A program made the translations under genes and the position numbers. A model generated the notes under the pieces. That model saw nothing but the letters and a program-made list of their open reading frames with translations. It was not told where the DNA came from and searched no databases. A stretch of DNA of 64,000 nucleotides from Sorghum bicolor (lineage: Eukaryota; Streptophyta; Magnoliopsida; Poales; Poaceae), in contig NW_018396397.1 of assembly GCF_000003195.3 (NCBI RefSeq), positions 727,836-791,835 of the forward strand, in the 5' to 3' direction. Of this stretch, positions 45,447-59,200 are shown piece after piece; the stretch's first letter is position 1; each line of letters begins with the position of its first letter.

Positions 45447-48400
45447 ATGGACCGAAGCGCGATTCCATACGACACACGTCATCAAGGAGTTCCATTGGGT
45501 GCATCCAAATTGATTTCCAAGCATATGGTATGTTCCATGCAAACCATGAACCTATCTTGCATAAGGATTAGCACTATCTCCAAACTAACCGAACCAAGCT
45601 TCCAATTAAGCCTCTTCACCCAGGAGTACCAAATAGTGCGTCCAAAATGGTTTCTTAGACTATGGTGCATTAGGCGCAAACTGTGCACCTATCTTGCACT
45701 AAAACTTTCAATGTCTACAAATGGACCGAAGCAAGATTCCATATGACACACGTCATCTAGGAGTTCCATTGGGTGTGTCCAAATTGATTTTCTAAGCATA
45801 TGGTATGTTCCATGCAAATCATGCACCTATCTTGAATCAAGATTAGCACTATGTCCAAACAGATCAAACCGAGCTTAGACTTGAGCCTCTTCACTGAAGT
45901 ACCTACAGGTGGTTCCAAAATGGTTTCTTAGACTATGTTCCATTAGGCGCAAACCATGCACAAAACTTGCACCGAAACTAACACTGTTTCTAAACAGACC
46001 AAAGCACGATTCCTTATGACACACGTCATCAAGGAGTTCCATCGGGTGCATCCAAATTGATTTCCAACCATATGGTATGTTCCATGCAAACCGTGCACCT
46101 ATATTGCATCAAGATTAGCACTATCTCCAAACAGATCAAAACAAGCTTCCACTTGAGCCTCTTCACCAATGTATGAACAGGTGCTTCCAAAATGGTTTCT
46201 TAGACTATGGTGCATTAGGCGCAAACCATGCACAAATCTTGCATAGAAACTAACATTGTTTCTAAACAGACCGAAGCGAGATTCTATATGTCCAACGTCA
46301 TCAAGGAGGTCCATCGGGTGCATCCAAATTGATTTCCAAGCATATGGTATGTTCCATGCAAAGCTTTCACCTATCTTGCATCAACATTAGCACTATCTCC
46401 AAACAGATCAAACCAAGCTTCCACTTGAGCCTCTTCACCGAAGTAACAACAGGTGCTTCCAAAATAGTTTCTTAGACTATGGTGCATTAGGCGCAAACCA
46501 TGCACATATCTTGCACCAAAACTAACACTGTTTCTAAATAGATCAAAGCGAGATTCCATATGACACACGTCATCAAGGAGTTATATCAGATGCGTCCTAA
46601 TTGATTTTTGAGCATATCGTATTTTCCACGCAAACCGTGCATCTATCTTGCATCAAGATTAGCACTATCCCCAAATAGACCAAACCGAGCTTTCACTTGA
46701 GCCCCTTGACCAAGGAGTACCATTAGGTGCGTCCAAAATGGTTTCTTATCCTACGGTGCATTAGGTGCAAACCGTGCACCTAGCTTGCACCAAAACTAAC
46801 ACTATCTCTAAACGGACCGAAGTGACATTCCATATGACACATGTCATCCAGGAGTTCCATCTGGTGCATCCAAATTGATTTTCTAAGCATATGGTATGTT
46901 CCATGCAAATCATGCACCTATCTTGCATCAAGGTTAGCACTATCTCTAAACAGACCGAACCAAGCCTCCACTTGAGCCTATTCACCTAAGAGTACCAATA
47001 GGTGCTTCCAAAATGGTTTCCTAGACTTTGGTGCATTAGGCGCAAACCGTGCACATATCTTGCACCGAAACTAATACTGTCTCTAAGCACACCAAAGCGA
47101 GATTCCATATGACACACATCATCAAGGAGTTCTATCGGGTGTGTCCAAATTAAATTCTAAGCATATGGTACGTTCCATGCAGACCGTGCATCTATCTTGC
47201 ATCAAGATTAGCACTATCTCCAAATAGACCAAACTGAGCTTTCACTTGAGCCTTTTACCTAGGAGTTCCATCGGGTGCGTCCAAAATGGTTTCTTAGCCT
47301 ATGCTGCATTATGTGCAAACCTTGTACCTATCTTGCACCGAAACTAACACTATCTCCAAACAGAACAAAGCAAGATTTCATATGACACACGTCATCTAGG
47401 AGTTCGATCGTGTGCGTCTAGATTGATTTCCAAGCATTTGGTATGTTCCATAAAAACCGTGCACCTATCTTGCATCAAGATTAGCACTATCTCCAAAAAG
47501 ACCGAACCGAGCATCCACTTGAGCCCCTTCAGCTAGGAGTACCAACAAGAGCGTCCAAAATGGTTTCTTAGACTATGGTGCATTAGGTGCAAACTGTGCA
47601 CCTATCTTGCACTGAAACTAACAATGTCTCTAAATGGACCAAAGCGAGATTCCATATGACACACGTCATCAAGGAGTTCCATTGGGTGCAACCAAATTGA
47701 TTTCCAAGCATATGGTATGTTCCATGCAAACCATGCACCTATCTTTCATAAGGATTAGCATTATCTCCAAACTGACCGAACCAAGCTTCCACTTGAGCCT
47801 CTTCACACAGGAGAACCAAATAGTGCGTCCAAAATGGTTTCTTAGACTATGGTGCATTAGGTGCAAACTGTGCAACTATCTTGCACTAAAACTTACAATG
47901 TCTACAAACCGACCGAAGCAAGATTCCATGTGACACACGTCATCTAGGAGTTCCATTGGGAGCGTCCAAATTTATTTTCTAAGCATATGGTATGTTCCTT
48001 GCAAATCATGCACCTATCTTGCATCAAGATTAGCACTATCTCCAAAAAGATCAAACCGAGCTTCCACTTGAGCCTCTTCACCGAAGTACCTACAGGTGCT
48101 TCCAAAATGGTTTCTTAGACATTGTTTCTAAACATACCAAAGCGAGATTCCATATGACACACGTCATCAAGGAGTTCAATTAGGTGCATCCAAATTGATT
48201 TCCAAGCATATGGTATGTTCCATGCAACTCGTGCACTTATCTTGCATCAAGATTAGCACTATCTCCAAACAGACCGAACCGAGCTTCCACTTGACCCTCT
48301 TCATCTAGGAGTACAAACAGGTGCGTCAAAATGGTTTCTTAGACTATGGTGCATTAGGCACAAACTATGCACCTATCTTACACCGTAACTAACATTGTCT

Positions 48401-49249
48401 CCAAACAGACCAAAGCGAGATTCCATAAACGGACTGAAGTGAGATTCCATATGACACATGTCATCTAGGAGTTCCATCTAGTGCGTCCAAATTTATTTCT
48501 GAGCATATGGTATGTTCTATGCAAATCGTGCACCTATCTTGCATCAAGGTTAGCATTATCTCTAAACAGACCGAAGCGAGCCTCCACTTGAGCCTCTTCA
48601 CCTAGGAGTACCAACAGGTGCTTCTAAAATGGTTTCTTAGACTTTGGTGCATTAGGCGCAAGCCGTGCACATATCTTGCACCAAAACTAATACTGTCTCT
48701 AAGCACACCAAAGCGAGATTCCATATGACACACTTCATCAAGGAGTTCTATCATGTGTGTCCAAATTAAATTCTAAGCATATGGTACGTTCCATGCAGAC
48801 CGTGCATCTATCTTGCATCAAGATTAGCACTATCTCCAAATAGACCAAACAGAGCCTTCACTTGAGCCTTTTACCTAAGAGTACCATCGGGTGCGTCCAA
48901 AATGGTTTCTTAGCCTATGCTGCATTATGTGCAAACCTTGCACCTATCTTACACCGAAACTAACATTGTCTCCAAACAGACCAAAGCAAGATTTCATATG
49001 ACACACGTCATCTAGGAGTTCCATCGTGTGCGTCTAGATTGATCTCCAAGCATTTGGTATGTTCCATGCAAACCGTGCACCTATCTTGTATCAAGATTAG
49101 CACTATCTCCAAACAGACTGAACCGAGCATCCACTTGAGCCCCTTCACCTAGGAGTACCAACAAGAGCGTCCAAAATGGTTTCTTAGACTATGGTGCATT
49201 AGGTGCAAACTGTGCACTTATCTTGCACTGAAACTAACAATGTCTCCAA
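45447..49249. repeat. Higher-order repeat block X2
   Basis: It begins at the same GCGCGATTCC variant, 3799 bp after X1, and carries the same deletion joint (near 48120) and fused unit (near 48423). Confidence 0.85.
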
Positions 49250-52200
49250 ATGGACCGAAGCGCGATTCCATATGACACACGTCATCAAGGAGTTCCATTG
49301 GGTGCATCCAAAATGATTTCCAAGCATATGGTATGTTCCATGCAAACTATGAACCTATCTTGCATAAGGATTAGCACTATCTTCAAACTAACCGAACCAA
49401 GCTTCCAATTAAGCCTCTTCAACCAGGAGTATCAAATAGTGCGTCCAAAATGGTTTCTTAGACTATGGTGCATTAGGCGCAAACTGTGCACCTATCTTGC
49501 ACTAAAACTTTCAATGTCTACAAATGGACCGAAGCAAGATTCCATATGACACACGTCATCTAGGAGTTCCATTGGGTGCGTCCGAATTGATTTTCTAAGC
49601 ATATGGTATGTTCCATGCAAATCATGCACCTATCTTGCATCAAGATTAGCACTATCTCCAAACAGATCAAACCGAGCTTCCACTTGAGCCTCTTCACCGA
49701 AGTACCTACAGGTGGTTCCAAAATGGTTTCTTAGACTATGTTCCATTAGGCGCAAACCATGCACAAATCTTGCACCGAAACTAACACTGTTTCTAAACAG
49801 ACCAAAGCACGATTCCATATGACACACGTCATCAAGGAGTTCCATCGGGTGCATCCAAATTGATTTGCAACCATATGGTATGTTCCATGCAAACCGTGCA
49901 CCTATCTTGCATCAAGATTAGCACTATCTCCAAACAGATCAAACCAAGCTTCCACTTGAGCCTCTTCACCGATGTATGAACAGGTGCTTCCAAAATGGTT
50001 TCTTGGACTATGGTGCATTAGGCGGAAATAATGCACTTATCTTGTACCGAAACTAACACTATTTCCAAACAGACCAAAGCAAGATTCCATATGACACATG
50101 TCATCAAGGAGTTCCATCGGGTGCATCCAAATTGATTTCCCAGCATATGGTATGTTCCATGCAAGCCGTGCACCTATCTTGCATCAAGATTAGCACTATC
50201 TGCAAACAGACCGAACCGAGCTTCCACTTGAGCCTCTTCAACTAGGAGTACGAATAGGTGCGTCAAAATTGGTTTCTTAGACGATGGTGCATTAGGCACA
50301 AACTATGCACCTATCTTACACCATAACTAACATTGTCTCCAAACAGACCGAAGCGAGATTCCATATGACACACGTCATCTAGGAGTTCCTTTGGGCGCGT
50401 CCAAATTGATTTCTTAACATATGGTACGTTCCATACAAACTGTGCAACCATCTTGCATCAAGATTAACACTATATGTGAACAGACCAAATCGAGCCTCCA
50501 CATGAGCCTCTTCAACTACGAGTACCATCGCGTGCGTCTAAAATGGTTTCTTAGCCTAGGCGTAAACCGTGCACACATCTTCTACCAAAACTAACAGTCT
50601 CTAAACGAACCGAAGCAAGATTCCATACGAAACACATCATCAAGGAGTTATATCAGGTGCGTCCTAATTGATTTCTAAGCATATCCTATGTTCCATGCAA
50701 ACCGTGCATCTATCTTGCATCAAGATTAGCACTATCTCCAAACAGACCAAACTGAGCTTTCACTTGAGCCCCTTGAGCTAGGAGTACCATCGGGTGCGTC
50801 CAAAATGGTTTCTTCTCCTATGGTGCATTAGGTGCAAACCGTGCACCTATCTTGCACCGAAACTAACACTTTCTCCAAACGGACCAAAGTGAGATTCCAT
50901 ATGACACACGTCATCTAGGAGTTCTATTGGGTGCATCCAAATTGATTTCTTAACATGTGGTACATTTCATGCAAACTGTGCAACTATCTTGCATCAAGAT
51001 TAGCACTATTTCCGAACAAACAAAATCGAGCCTCCACTTGAGCCTCTTCAACTACGAGTACCATCAGGTGCGTCTAAAATGGTTTCTTAGCCTATGGTGC
51101 ATTAGGCGTAAACCGTGCACATATCTTCCACCAAAACTAACACTATCTCTAAATGAACCGAAGCAAGATTCCATATGACACACGTCATCAAGGAGTTATA
51201 TCAGGTGCATCCTAATTGATTTCTGAGCATATCGTATGTTCCGTGCAAACCGTGCGTCTATCTTGCATCAAGATTAGCACTATCTCCAAACAGACCAAAC
51301 CGAGACTTCACTTGAGCCTATTGACCTAGGAGTACCATAGGGTGCATCCTAAATTGTTTCTTATCCTATGGTGCATTAGGTGCAAACCGTGCACCTATCT
51401 TGCACCGAAACTAACACTGTCTCTAAACGGACCGCAGCGAGACTCCATATGACACATGTCATCTATGAGTTCCATCACGTGCGTCCAAACTGATTTCTGA
51501 GCATATCATATGTTCCATGCAAACCGTGCATCTATCTTGCATCAAGATTAGCACTATCTCTAAATAGACCAAGCCGAGCTTTCACTTGAGCCCCTTGACC
51601 TAGGAGTACCATCGGGTGCGTTAGGTGCAAACCATGCACCTATCTTGCATCGAAACTAACACTGTCTCTAAACGGACCAAAGTGAGATTCCATATGACAC
51701 ATGTCATCTAGGAGTTCCATCTGGTGCGTCCAAATTGATTTCTGAGCAAATAGTTTGTTCCATGCAAATCATGCACCTATCTTGCATCAAGATTAGCACT
51801 ATCTCTAAACAGACCGAACTGAGCCTCCACTTGAGCCTCTTCACCTAGGAGTACCAACAGGTGCTTCCAAAATGGTTTCTTAGACTTTGGTGCATTAGGC
51901 GCAAACCGTGCACATATCTTGCACCAAAACTAATACTGCTTATAAGCACACAAAAGCGAGATTCCATATGACACACGTCATCAAGGAGTTCTATCGGGTG
52001 TGTCCAAATTAATTTCTAAGCATATGGTACGTTCCATGCATACCGTGCATCTATCATGCATCAAGGTTAGCATTATCTCTAAACAGACCGAAGCGAGCCT
52101 CCACTTGAGCCTCTTCACCTAGGAGTACAAACAGGTGCTTCCAAAATGGTTTCTTAGACTTTGGTGCATTATGTGCAAACCTTGCACATATCTTACACCG

Positions 52201-52492
52201 AAACTAACACTGTCTCCAAACAGACCGAAGCAAGATTTCATATGACACACGTCATCTAGGAGTTCCATCGTGTGCGTCTAGATTGATTTCCAAGCATTTG
52301 GTATGTTCCATGCAAACCATGCACCTATCTTGCATCAGATTAGCACTATCTCCAAACAGACCGAACCGATCATCCACTTGAGCCCCTTCACCTAGGAGTA
52401 CCAACAAGAGCGTCCAAAATAGTTTCTTAGACTATGGTGCATTAGGTGCAAACTGTGCACCTATCTTGCACTAAAACTAACAATGTCTCCAA
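49250..52492. repeat. Higher-order block Y1 (3.2 kb, different 3' part)
   Basis: It begins with the same marker variant, then diverges from the X type. It lacks the X deletion joint and has units marked AACATGTGGTAC (50951) and the short TAGCCTAGGCGTAAACCGTGC form near 50553. Confidence 0.75.
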
Positions 52493-55400
52493 ATGGACCG
52501 AAGCGCGATTCCATACGACACACGTCATCAAGGAGTTCCATTGGGTGCATCCAAATTGATTTCCAAGCATATGGTATGTTCCATGCAAACCATGAACCTA
52601 TCTTGCATAAGGATTAGCACTATCTCCAAACTAACCGAACCAAGCTTCCAATTAAGCCTCTTCACCCAGGAGTAGCGAATAGTGCGTCCAAAATGGTTTC
52701 TTAAACTATGGTGCATTAGGCGCAAACTGTGCACCTATCTTGCACTAAAACTTACAATGTCTACAAATGGACCGAAGCAAGATTCCATATGACACACGTC
52801 ATCTAGGAGTTCCGTTGGGTGCGTCCAAATTGATTTTCTAAGCATATGGTATGTTCCATGCAAATCATGCACCTATCTTGAATCAAGATTAGCACTATGT
52901 CCAAACAGATCAAACCGAGCTTCCACTTGAGCCTCTTCACTGAAGTACCTACAGGTGGTTCCAAAATGGTTTCTTAGACTATGTTCCATTAGGCGCAAAC
53001 CATGCACAAAACTTGCACCGAAACTAACACTGTTTCTAAACAGACCAAAGCACGATTCCATATGACACACGTCATCAAGGAGTTCCATCGGGTGCATCCA
53101 AATTGATTTCCAACCATATGGTATGTTCCATGCAAACCGTGCACCTATCTTGCATCAAGATTAGCACTATCTCCAAACAGATCAAAACAAGCTTCCACTT
53201 GAGCCTCTTCACCGATGTATGAACAGGTGCTTCCAAAATGGTTTCTTAGACTATGGTGCATTAGGCGTAAACCATGCACAAATCTTGCACAGAAACTAAC
53301 ATTGTTTCTAAACAGACCGAAGCGAGATTCCATATGACCAACGTCATCAAGGAGGTCCATCGGGTGCATCCAAATTGATTTCCAAGCATATGGTATGTTC
53401 CATGCAAAGCTTTCACCTATCTTGCATCAACATTAGCACTATCTCCAAACAGATCAAACCAAGCTTCCACTTGAGCCTCTTCACCGAAGTACTAACAGGT
53501 GCTTCCAAAATAGTTTCTTAGACTATGGTGCATTAGGCGCAAACCATGCACATTTCTTGCACCAAAACTAACACTGTTTCTAAACAGACCAAAGCGAGAT
53601 TCCATATGACACACGTCATCAAGGAGTTATATCAGGTGCGTCCTAATTGATTTCTGAGCATATCATATTTTCCACGCAAACCGTGCAACTATCTTGCATC
53701 AAGATTAGCACTATCCCCAAATAGACCAAACCGAGCTTTCACTTGAGCCCCTTGACCAAGGAGTACCATTAGGTGCGTCCAAAATGGTTTCTTATCCTAT
53801 GGTGCATTAGGTGCAAACCGTGCACCTAGCTTGCACCAAAACTAACACTATCTCTAAACGGACCGAAGTGAGATTCCATATGACACATGTCATCTAGGAG
53901 TTCCATCTGGTGCATCCAAATTGATTTTCTGAGCATATGGTATGTTCCATGCAAATCGTGCACCTATCTTGCATCAAGATTAGCACTATCTCTAAACAGA
54001 CCGAACCAAGCCTCCACTTGAGCCTATTCACCTAAGAGTACCAATAGGTGCTTCCAAAATGGTTTCTTAGACTTTGGTGCATTAGGCGCAAACCGTGCAC
54101 ATATCTTGCACCGAAACTAATACTGTCTCTAAGCACACCAAAGCGAGATTCCATATGACACACATCATCAAGGAGTTCTATCAGGTGTGTCCAAATTAAA
54201 TTCTAAGCATATGGTACGTTCCATGCAGACCGTGCATCTATCTTGCATCAAGATTAGCACTATCTCCAAATAGACCAAACTGAGCTTTCACTTGAGCCTT
54301 TTACCTAGGAGTTTCATCAGGTGCGTCCAAAATGGTTTCTTAGCGTATGCTGCATTATGTGCAAACCTTGTAATTATCTTGCACCGAAACTAACCCTGTC
54401 TTCAAACAGACCAAAGCAAGATTTCATATGACACACGTCATCTTGGAGTTCGATCGTGTGCGTCTAGATTGATTTCCAAGCATTTGGTATGTTCCATGAA
54501 AACCGTGCACCTATCTTGCATCAAGATTAGCACTATCTCCAAACAGACCGAACCGAGCATCCACTTGAGCCCCTTCACCTAAGAGTACCAACAAGAGCGT
54601 CCAAAATGGTTTCTTAGACTATGGTGCATTAGGTGCAAACTGTGCACCTATCTTGCACTGAAACTAACAATGTCTCTAAATGGACCAAAGCGAGATTCCA
54701 TATGACACGTCATCAAGGAGTTCCATTGGGTGCAACCAAATTGATTTCCAAGAATATGGTATGTTCCATGCAAACCATGCACCTATCTTTCATAAGGATT
54801 AGCATTATCTCCAAACTGACCGAACCAAGCTTCCACTTGAGCCTCTTCACACAGGAGAACCAAATAGTGCGTCCAAAATGGTTTCTTAGACTATGGCGCA
54901 TTAGGTGCAAACTGTGCAACTATCTTGCACTAAAACTTACAATGTCTACAAACCGACCGAAGCAAGATTCCATATGACACACGTCATCTAGGAGTTCCAT
55001 TGGGTGCGTCCAAATTTATTTTCTAAGCATATGGTATGTTCCTAGCAAATCATGCACCTATCTTGCATCAAGATTAGCACTATCTCCAAAGAGATCAAAC
55101 CGAGCTTCCACTTGAGCCTCTTCACCGAAGTACCTACAGGTGCTTCCAAAATGGTTTCTTAGACATTGTTTCTAAACATACCAAAGCGAGATTCCATATG
55201 ACACACGTCATCAAGGAGTTCCATTGGGTGCATCCAAATTGATTTCCAAGCATATGGTATGTTCCATGCAAAGCGTGCACTTATCTTGCATCAAGATTGG
55301 CACTATCTCCAAACAGACCGAACCGAGCTTCCACTTGAGCCTCTTCATCTAGGAGTACAAACAGGTGCGTCAAAATGGTTTCTTAGACTATGGTGCATTA

Positions 55401-56293
55401 GGCACAAACTATGCACCTATCTTACACCGTAACTAACATTGTCTCCAAACAGACCAAAGCGAGATTCTATAAACGGACTGAAGTGAGATTCCATATGACA
55501 CATGTCATCTAGGAGTTCCATCTAGTGCGTCCAAATTTATTTCTGAGCATATGGTATGTTCTATGCAAATCGTGCACCTATCTTGCATCAAGGTTAGCAT
55601 TATCTCTAAACAGACCGAAGCGAGCCTCCACTTGAGCCTCTTCACCTAGGAGTACCAACAGGTGCTTCTAAAATGGTTTCTTAGACTTTGGTGCATTAGG
55701 CGCAAGCCGTGCACATATCTTGCACCAAAACTAATACTGTCTCTAAGCACACCAAAGCGAGATTCCATATGACACACTTCATCAAGGAGTTCTATCAGGT
55801 GTGTCCAAATTAAATTCTAAGCATATGGTATGTTCCATGCAGACCGTGCATCTATCTTGCATCAAGATTAGCACTATCTCCAAATAGACCAAACTGAGCT
55901 TTCACTTGAGCCTTTTACCTAGGAGTACCATCGGGTGCGTCCAAAATGGTTTCTTAGCCTATGCTGCATTATGTGCAAACCTTGCACCTATCTTACACCG
56001 AAACTAACATTGTCTCCAAACAGACCAAAGCAAGATTTCATATGACACACGTCATCTAGGAGTTCCATCGTGTGCGTCTAGATTGATTTCCAAGCATTTG
56101 GTATGTTCCATGCAAACCGTGCACCTATCTTGTATCAAGATTAGCACTATCTCCAAACAGATTGAACCGAGCATTCACTTGAGCCCCTTCACCTAGGAGT
56201 ACCAACAAGAGCGTCCAAAATGGTTTCTTAGACTATGGTGCATTAGGTGCAAACTGTGCACCTATCTTGCACTAAAACTAACAATGTCTCCAA
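52493..56293. repeat. Higher-order repeat block X4, closest to X1
   Basis: It shares with X1, but not X2, the three-base loss in TATGACACGTCATC (54706), CAAGAATATGG (54750), CTATGGCGCATTAGG (54894) and GTTCCTAGCAAATC (55038). The offset from X1 is 10,845 bp. Confidence 0.82.
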
Positions 56294-59200
56294 ATGGACC
56301 GAAGCGCGATTCCATACGACACACGTCATCAAGGAGTTCCATTGGGTGCATCCAAATTGATTTCCAAGCATATGGTATGTTCCATGCAAACCATGAACCT
56401 ATCTTGCATAAGGATTAGCACTATCTCCAAACTAACCGAACCAAGCTTCCAATTAAGCCTCTTCACCCAGGAGTAGCGAATAGTGCGTCCAAAATGGTTT
56501 CTTAGACTATGGTGCATTAGGCGCAAACTGTGCACCTATCTTGCACTAAAACTTACAATGTCTACAAATGGACCGTAGCAAGATTCCATATGACACACGT
56601 CATCTAGGAGTTCCATTGGGTGTGTCCAAATTGATTTTCTAAGCATATGGTATGTTCCTTGCAAATCATGCACCTATCTTGCATCAAGATTAGCACTATC
56701 TCCAAACAGATCAAACCGAGCTTCCACTTGAGCCTCTTCACCGAAGTACCTACAGGTGGTTCCAAAGTGGTTTCTTAAACTATGGTGCATTAGGCGCAAA
56801 CCATGCACAAATCTTGCACCGAAACTAACACTGTTTCCAAACAGACCAAAGCAAGATTCCATATGACACACATCATCAAGGAGTTCCATCGGGTGCATCC
56901 AAATTGATTTCCAAGCATATGGTATGTTCCATGCAAACCGTGCACCTATCTTGCATCAAGATTTGCACTATCTCCGAACAGACCAAACCGAGCTTCCACT
57001 TGAGGCTCTTCATCTAGGAGTACAAATAGGTGCGTCAAAAATGGTTTCTTAGACTATGGTGCAGTAGGCACAAACTATGCACCTATCTTACACCATAACT
57101 AACATTGTCTCCAAACAGACCGAAGTGAGATTCCATATGACACACGTCATCTAGTAGTTCCGTTGGGTGCGTCCAAATTGATTTCTTAACATATGGTACG
57201 TTCCATACAAACTGTGCAACCATCTTGCATCAAGATTAACACTATATGTGAACAGACCAAATCGAGCCTCCACATGAGCCTCTTCAACTACGAGTACCAT
57301 CGCGTGCGTCTAAAATGATTTCATAGCCTAGGCGTAAACCGTGCACATATCTTCTACCAAAACTAACAGTCTCTAAACGAACCGAAGCAAGATTCCATAT
57401 GACACACATCATCAAGGAGTTATATCAGGTGCGTCCTAATTGATTTCTGAGCATATCCTATGTTCCATGCAAACCGTGCATCTATCTTGCATCAAGAGTA
57501 GCACTATCTCCAAACAGACCAAACCGAGCTTTCACTTGAGCCCCTTGACCTAGGAGTACCATCGGGTGCGTCCAAAATGGTTTCATCTCCAATGGTGCAT
57601 TAGGTGCAAACCGTGCACCTATCTTGCACCGAAACTAACACTTTCTCCAAACGGACCAAAGTGAGATTCCATATGACACACGTCATCTAGGAGTTCTATT
57701 GGGTGCATCCAAATTGATTTCTTAACATGTGGTACGTTTCATGCAAACTGTGCAACTATCTTGCATCAAGATTAACACTATTTCCGAACAGACCAAATCG
57801 AGCCTCCACTTGAGCCTCTTCAACTACGAGTACCATCAGGTGCGTCTAAAATGGTTTCTTAGCCTATGGTGCATTAGGCGTAAACCGTGCACATATCTTC
57901 TACCAAAACTAATACTGTCTCTAAACGAACCGAAGCAAGATTCCATATGACACACGTCATCAAGGAGTTATATCAGGTGCATCCTAATTGATTTCTGAGC
58001 ATATCGTATGTTCCATGCAAACCGTGCATCTATCTTGCATCAAGATTAGCACTATCTCCAAACAGACCAAACCGAGATTTCACTTGAGCCTATTGACCTA
58101 GGAGTACCATAGGGTGCGTCCAAAATGGTTTCTTATCCTATGGTGCATTAGGTGCAAACGTGCACCTATCTTGCACCGAAACTAACACTGTCTCTAAACG
58201 GACCGCAGTGAGACTCCATATGACACATGTCATCTATGAGTTCCATCAGGTGCGTCCAAATAGATTAGCACTATCTCCAAATAGACCAAGCCGAGCTTTC
58301 ACTTGAGCCCCTTGACCTTGGAGTACCATCGGGTGCGTCCGAAATGGTTTCTTATTCTATAGTGCATTAGGTGCAAACCATGCACCTATCTTGCATCGAA
58401 ACTAACAGTCTCTAAACGGACCAAAGTGAGATTCCATATGACACATGTCATCTAGGAGTTCGATCTGGTGCGTCCAAATTGATTTCTGAGCATATGGTAC
58501 GTTCCATGCAAATCATGCACCCATCTTGCATCAAGATTAGCACTATCTCTAAAGAGACCGAACCGAGCCTCCACTTGAGCCTCTTCACCTAGGAGTACCA
58601 ACAGGTGCTTCCAAAATGGTTTCTTAGACTTTGGTGCATTAGGCGCAAACCGTGCACATATCTTGCACCAAAACTAATTCTGTCTATAAGCACACCAAAG
58701 CGAGATTCCATATGACACACGTCATCAAGGAGTTCTATCGGATGTGTCCAAATTAATTTCTAAGCATATGGTACGTTCCATGCAGACCGTGCATCTATCT
58801 TAGCACTATCTCGAAACAGACCGAACTGAGCATCCACTTGAGCTCCTTCACCTAGGAGTACCAACAAGTGCGTCCAAAATGGTTTCTTAGACTATGGTGC
58901 GTTAGGTGCAAACTGTGCACCTATCTTGCACCGAAACTAACAATGTCTCCAAATGGACCGAAGCGAGAATCCATATGACACAGGTCATCAAGGAGTTCCA
59001 TCGGGTGCATCCAAATTGATTTCCAAGCACATGGTATGTTCCATGGAAACTGTGCACCTATCTTGCATCAAGATTAGCACTATCTCCAAACAGAACGAAC
59101 CGAGCTTCCACTTGAGCCTCTTCATCTAGGAGTACAAACAGGTGCGTCAAAAATGGTTTCTTAGACTATGGTGCATTAGGCACAAACTATGCACCTATCT

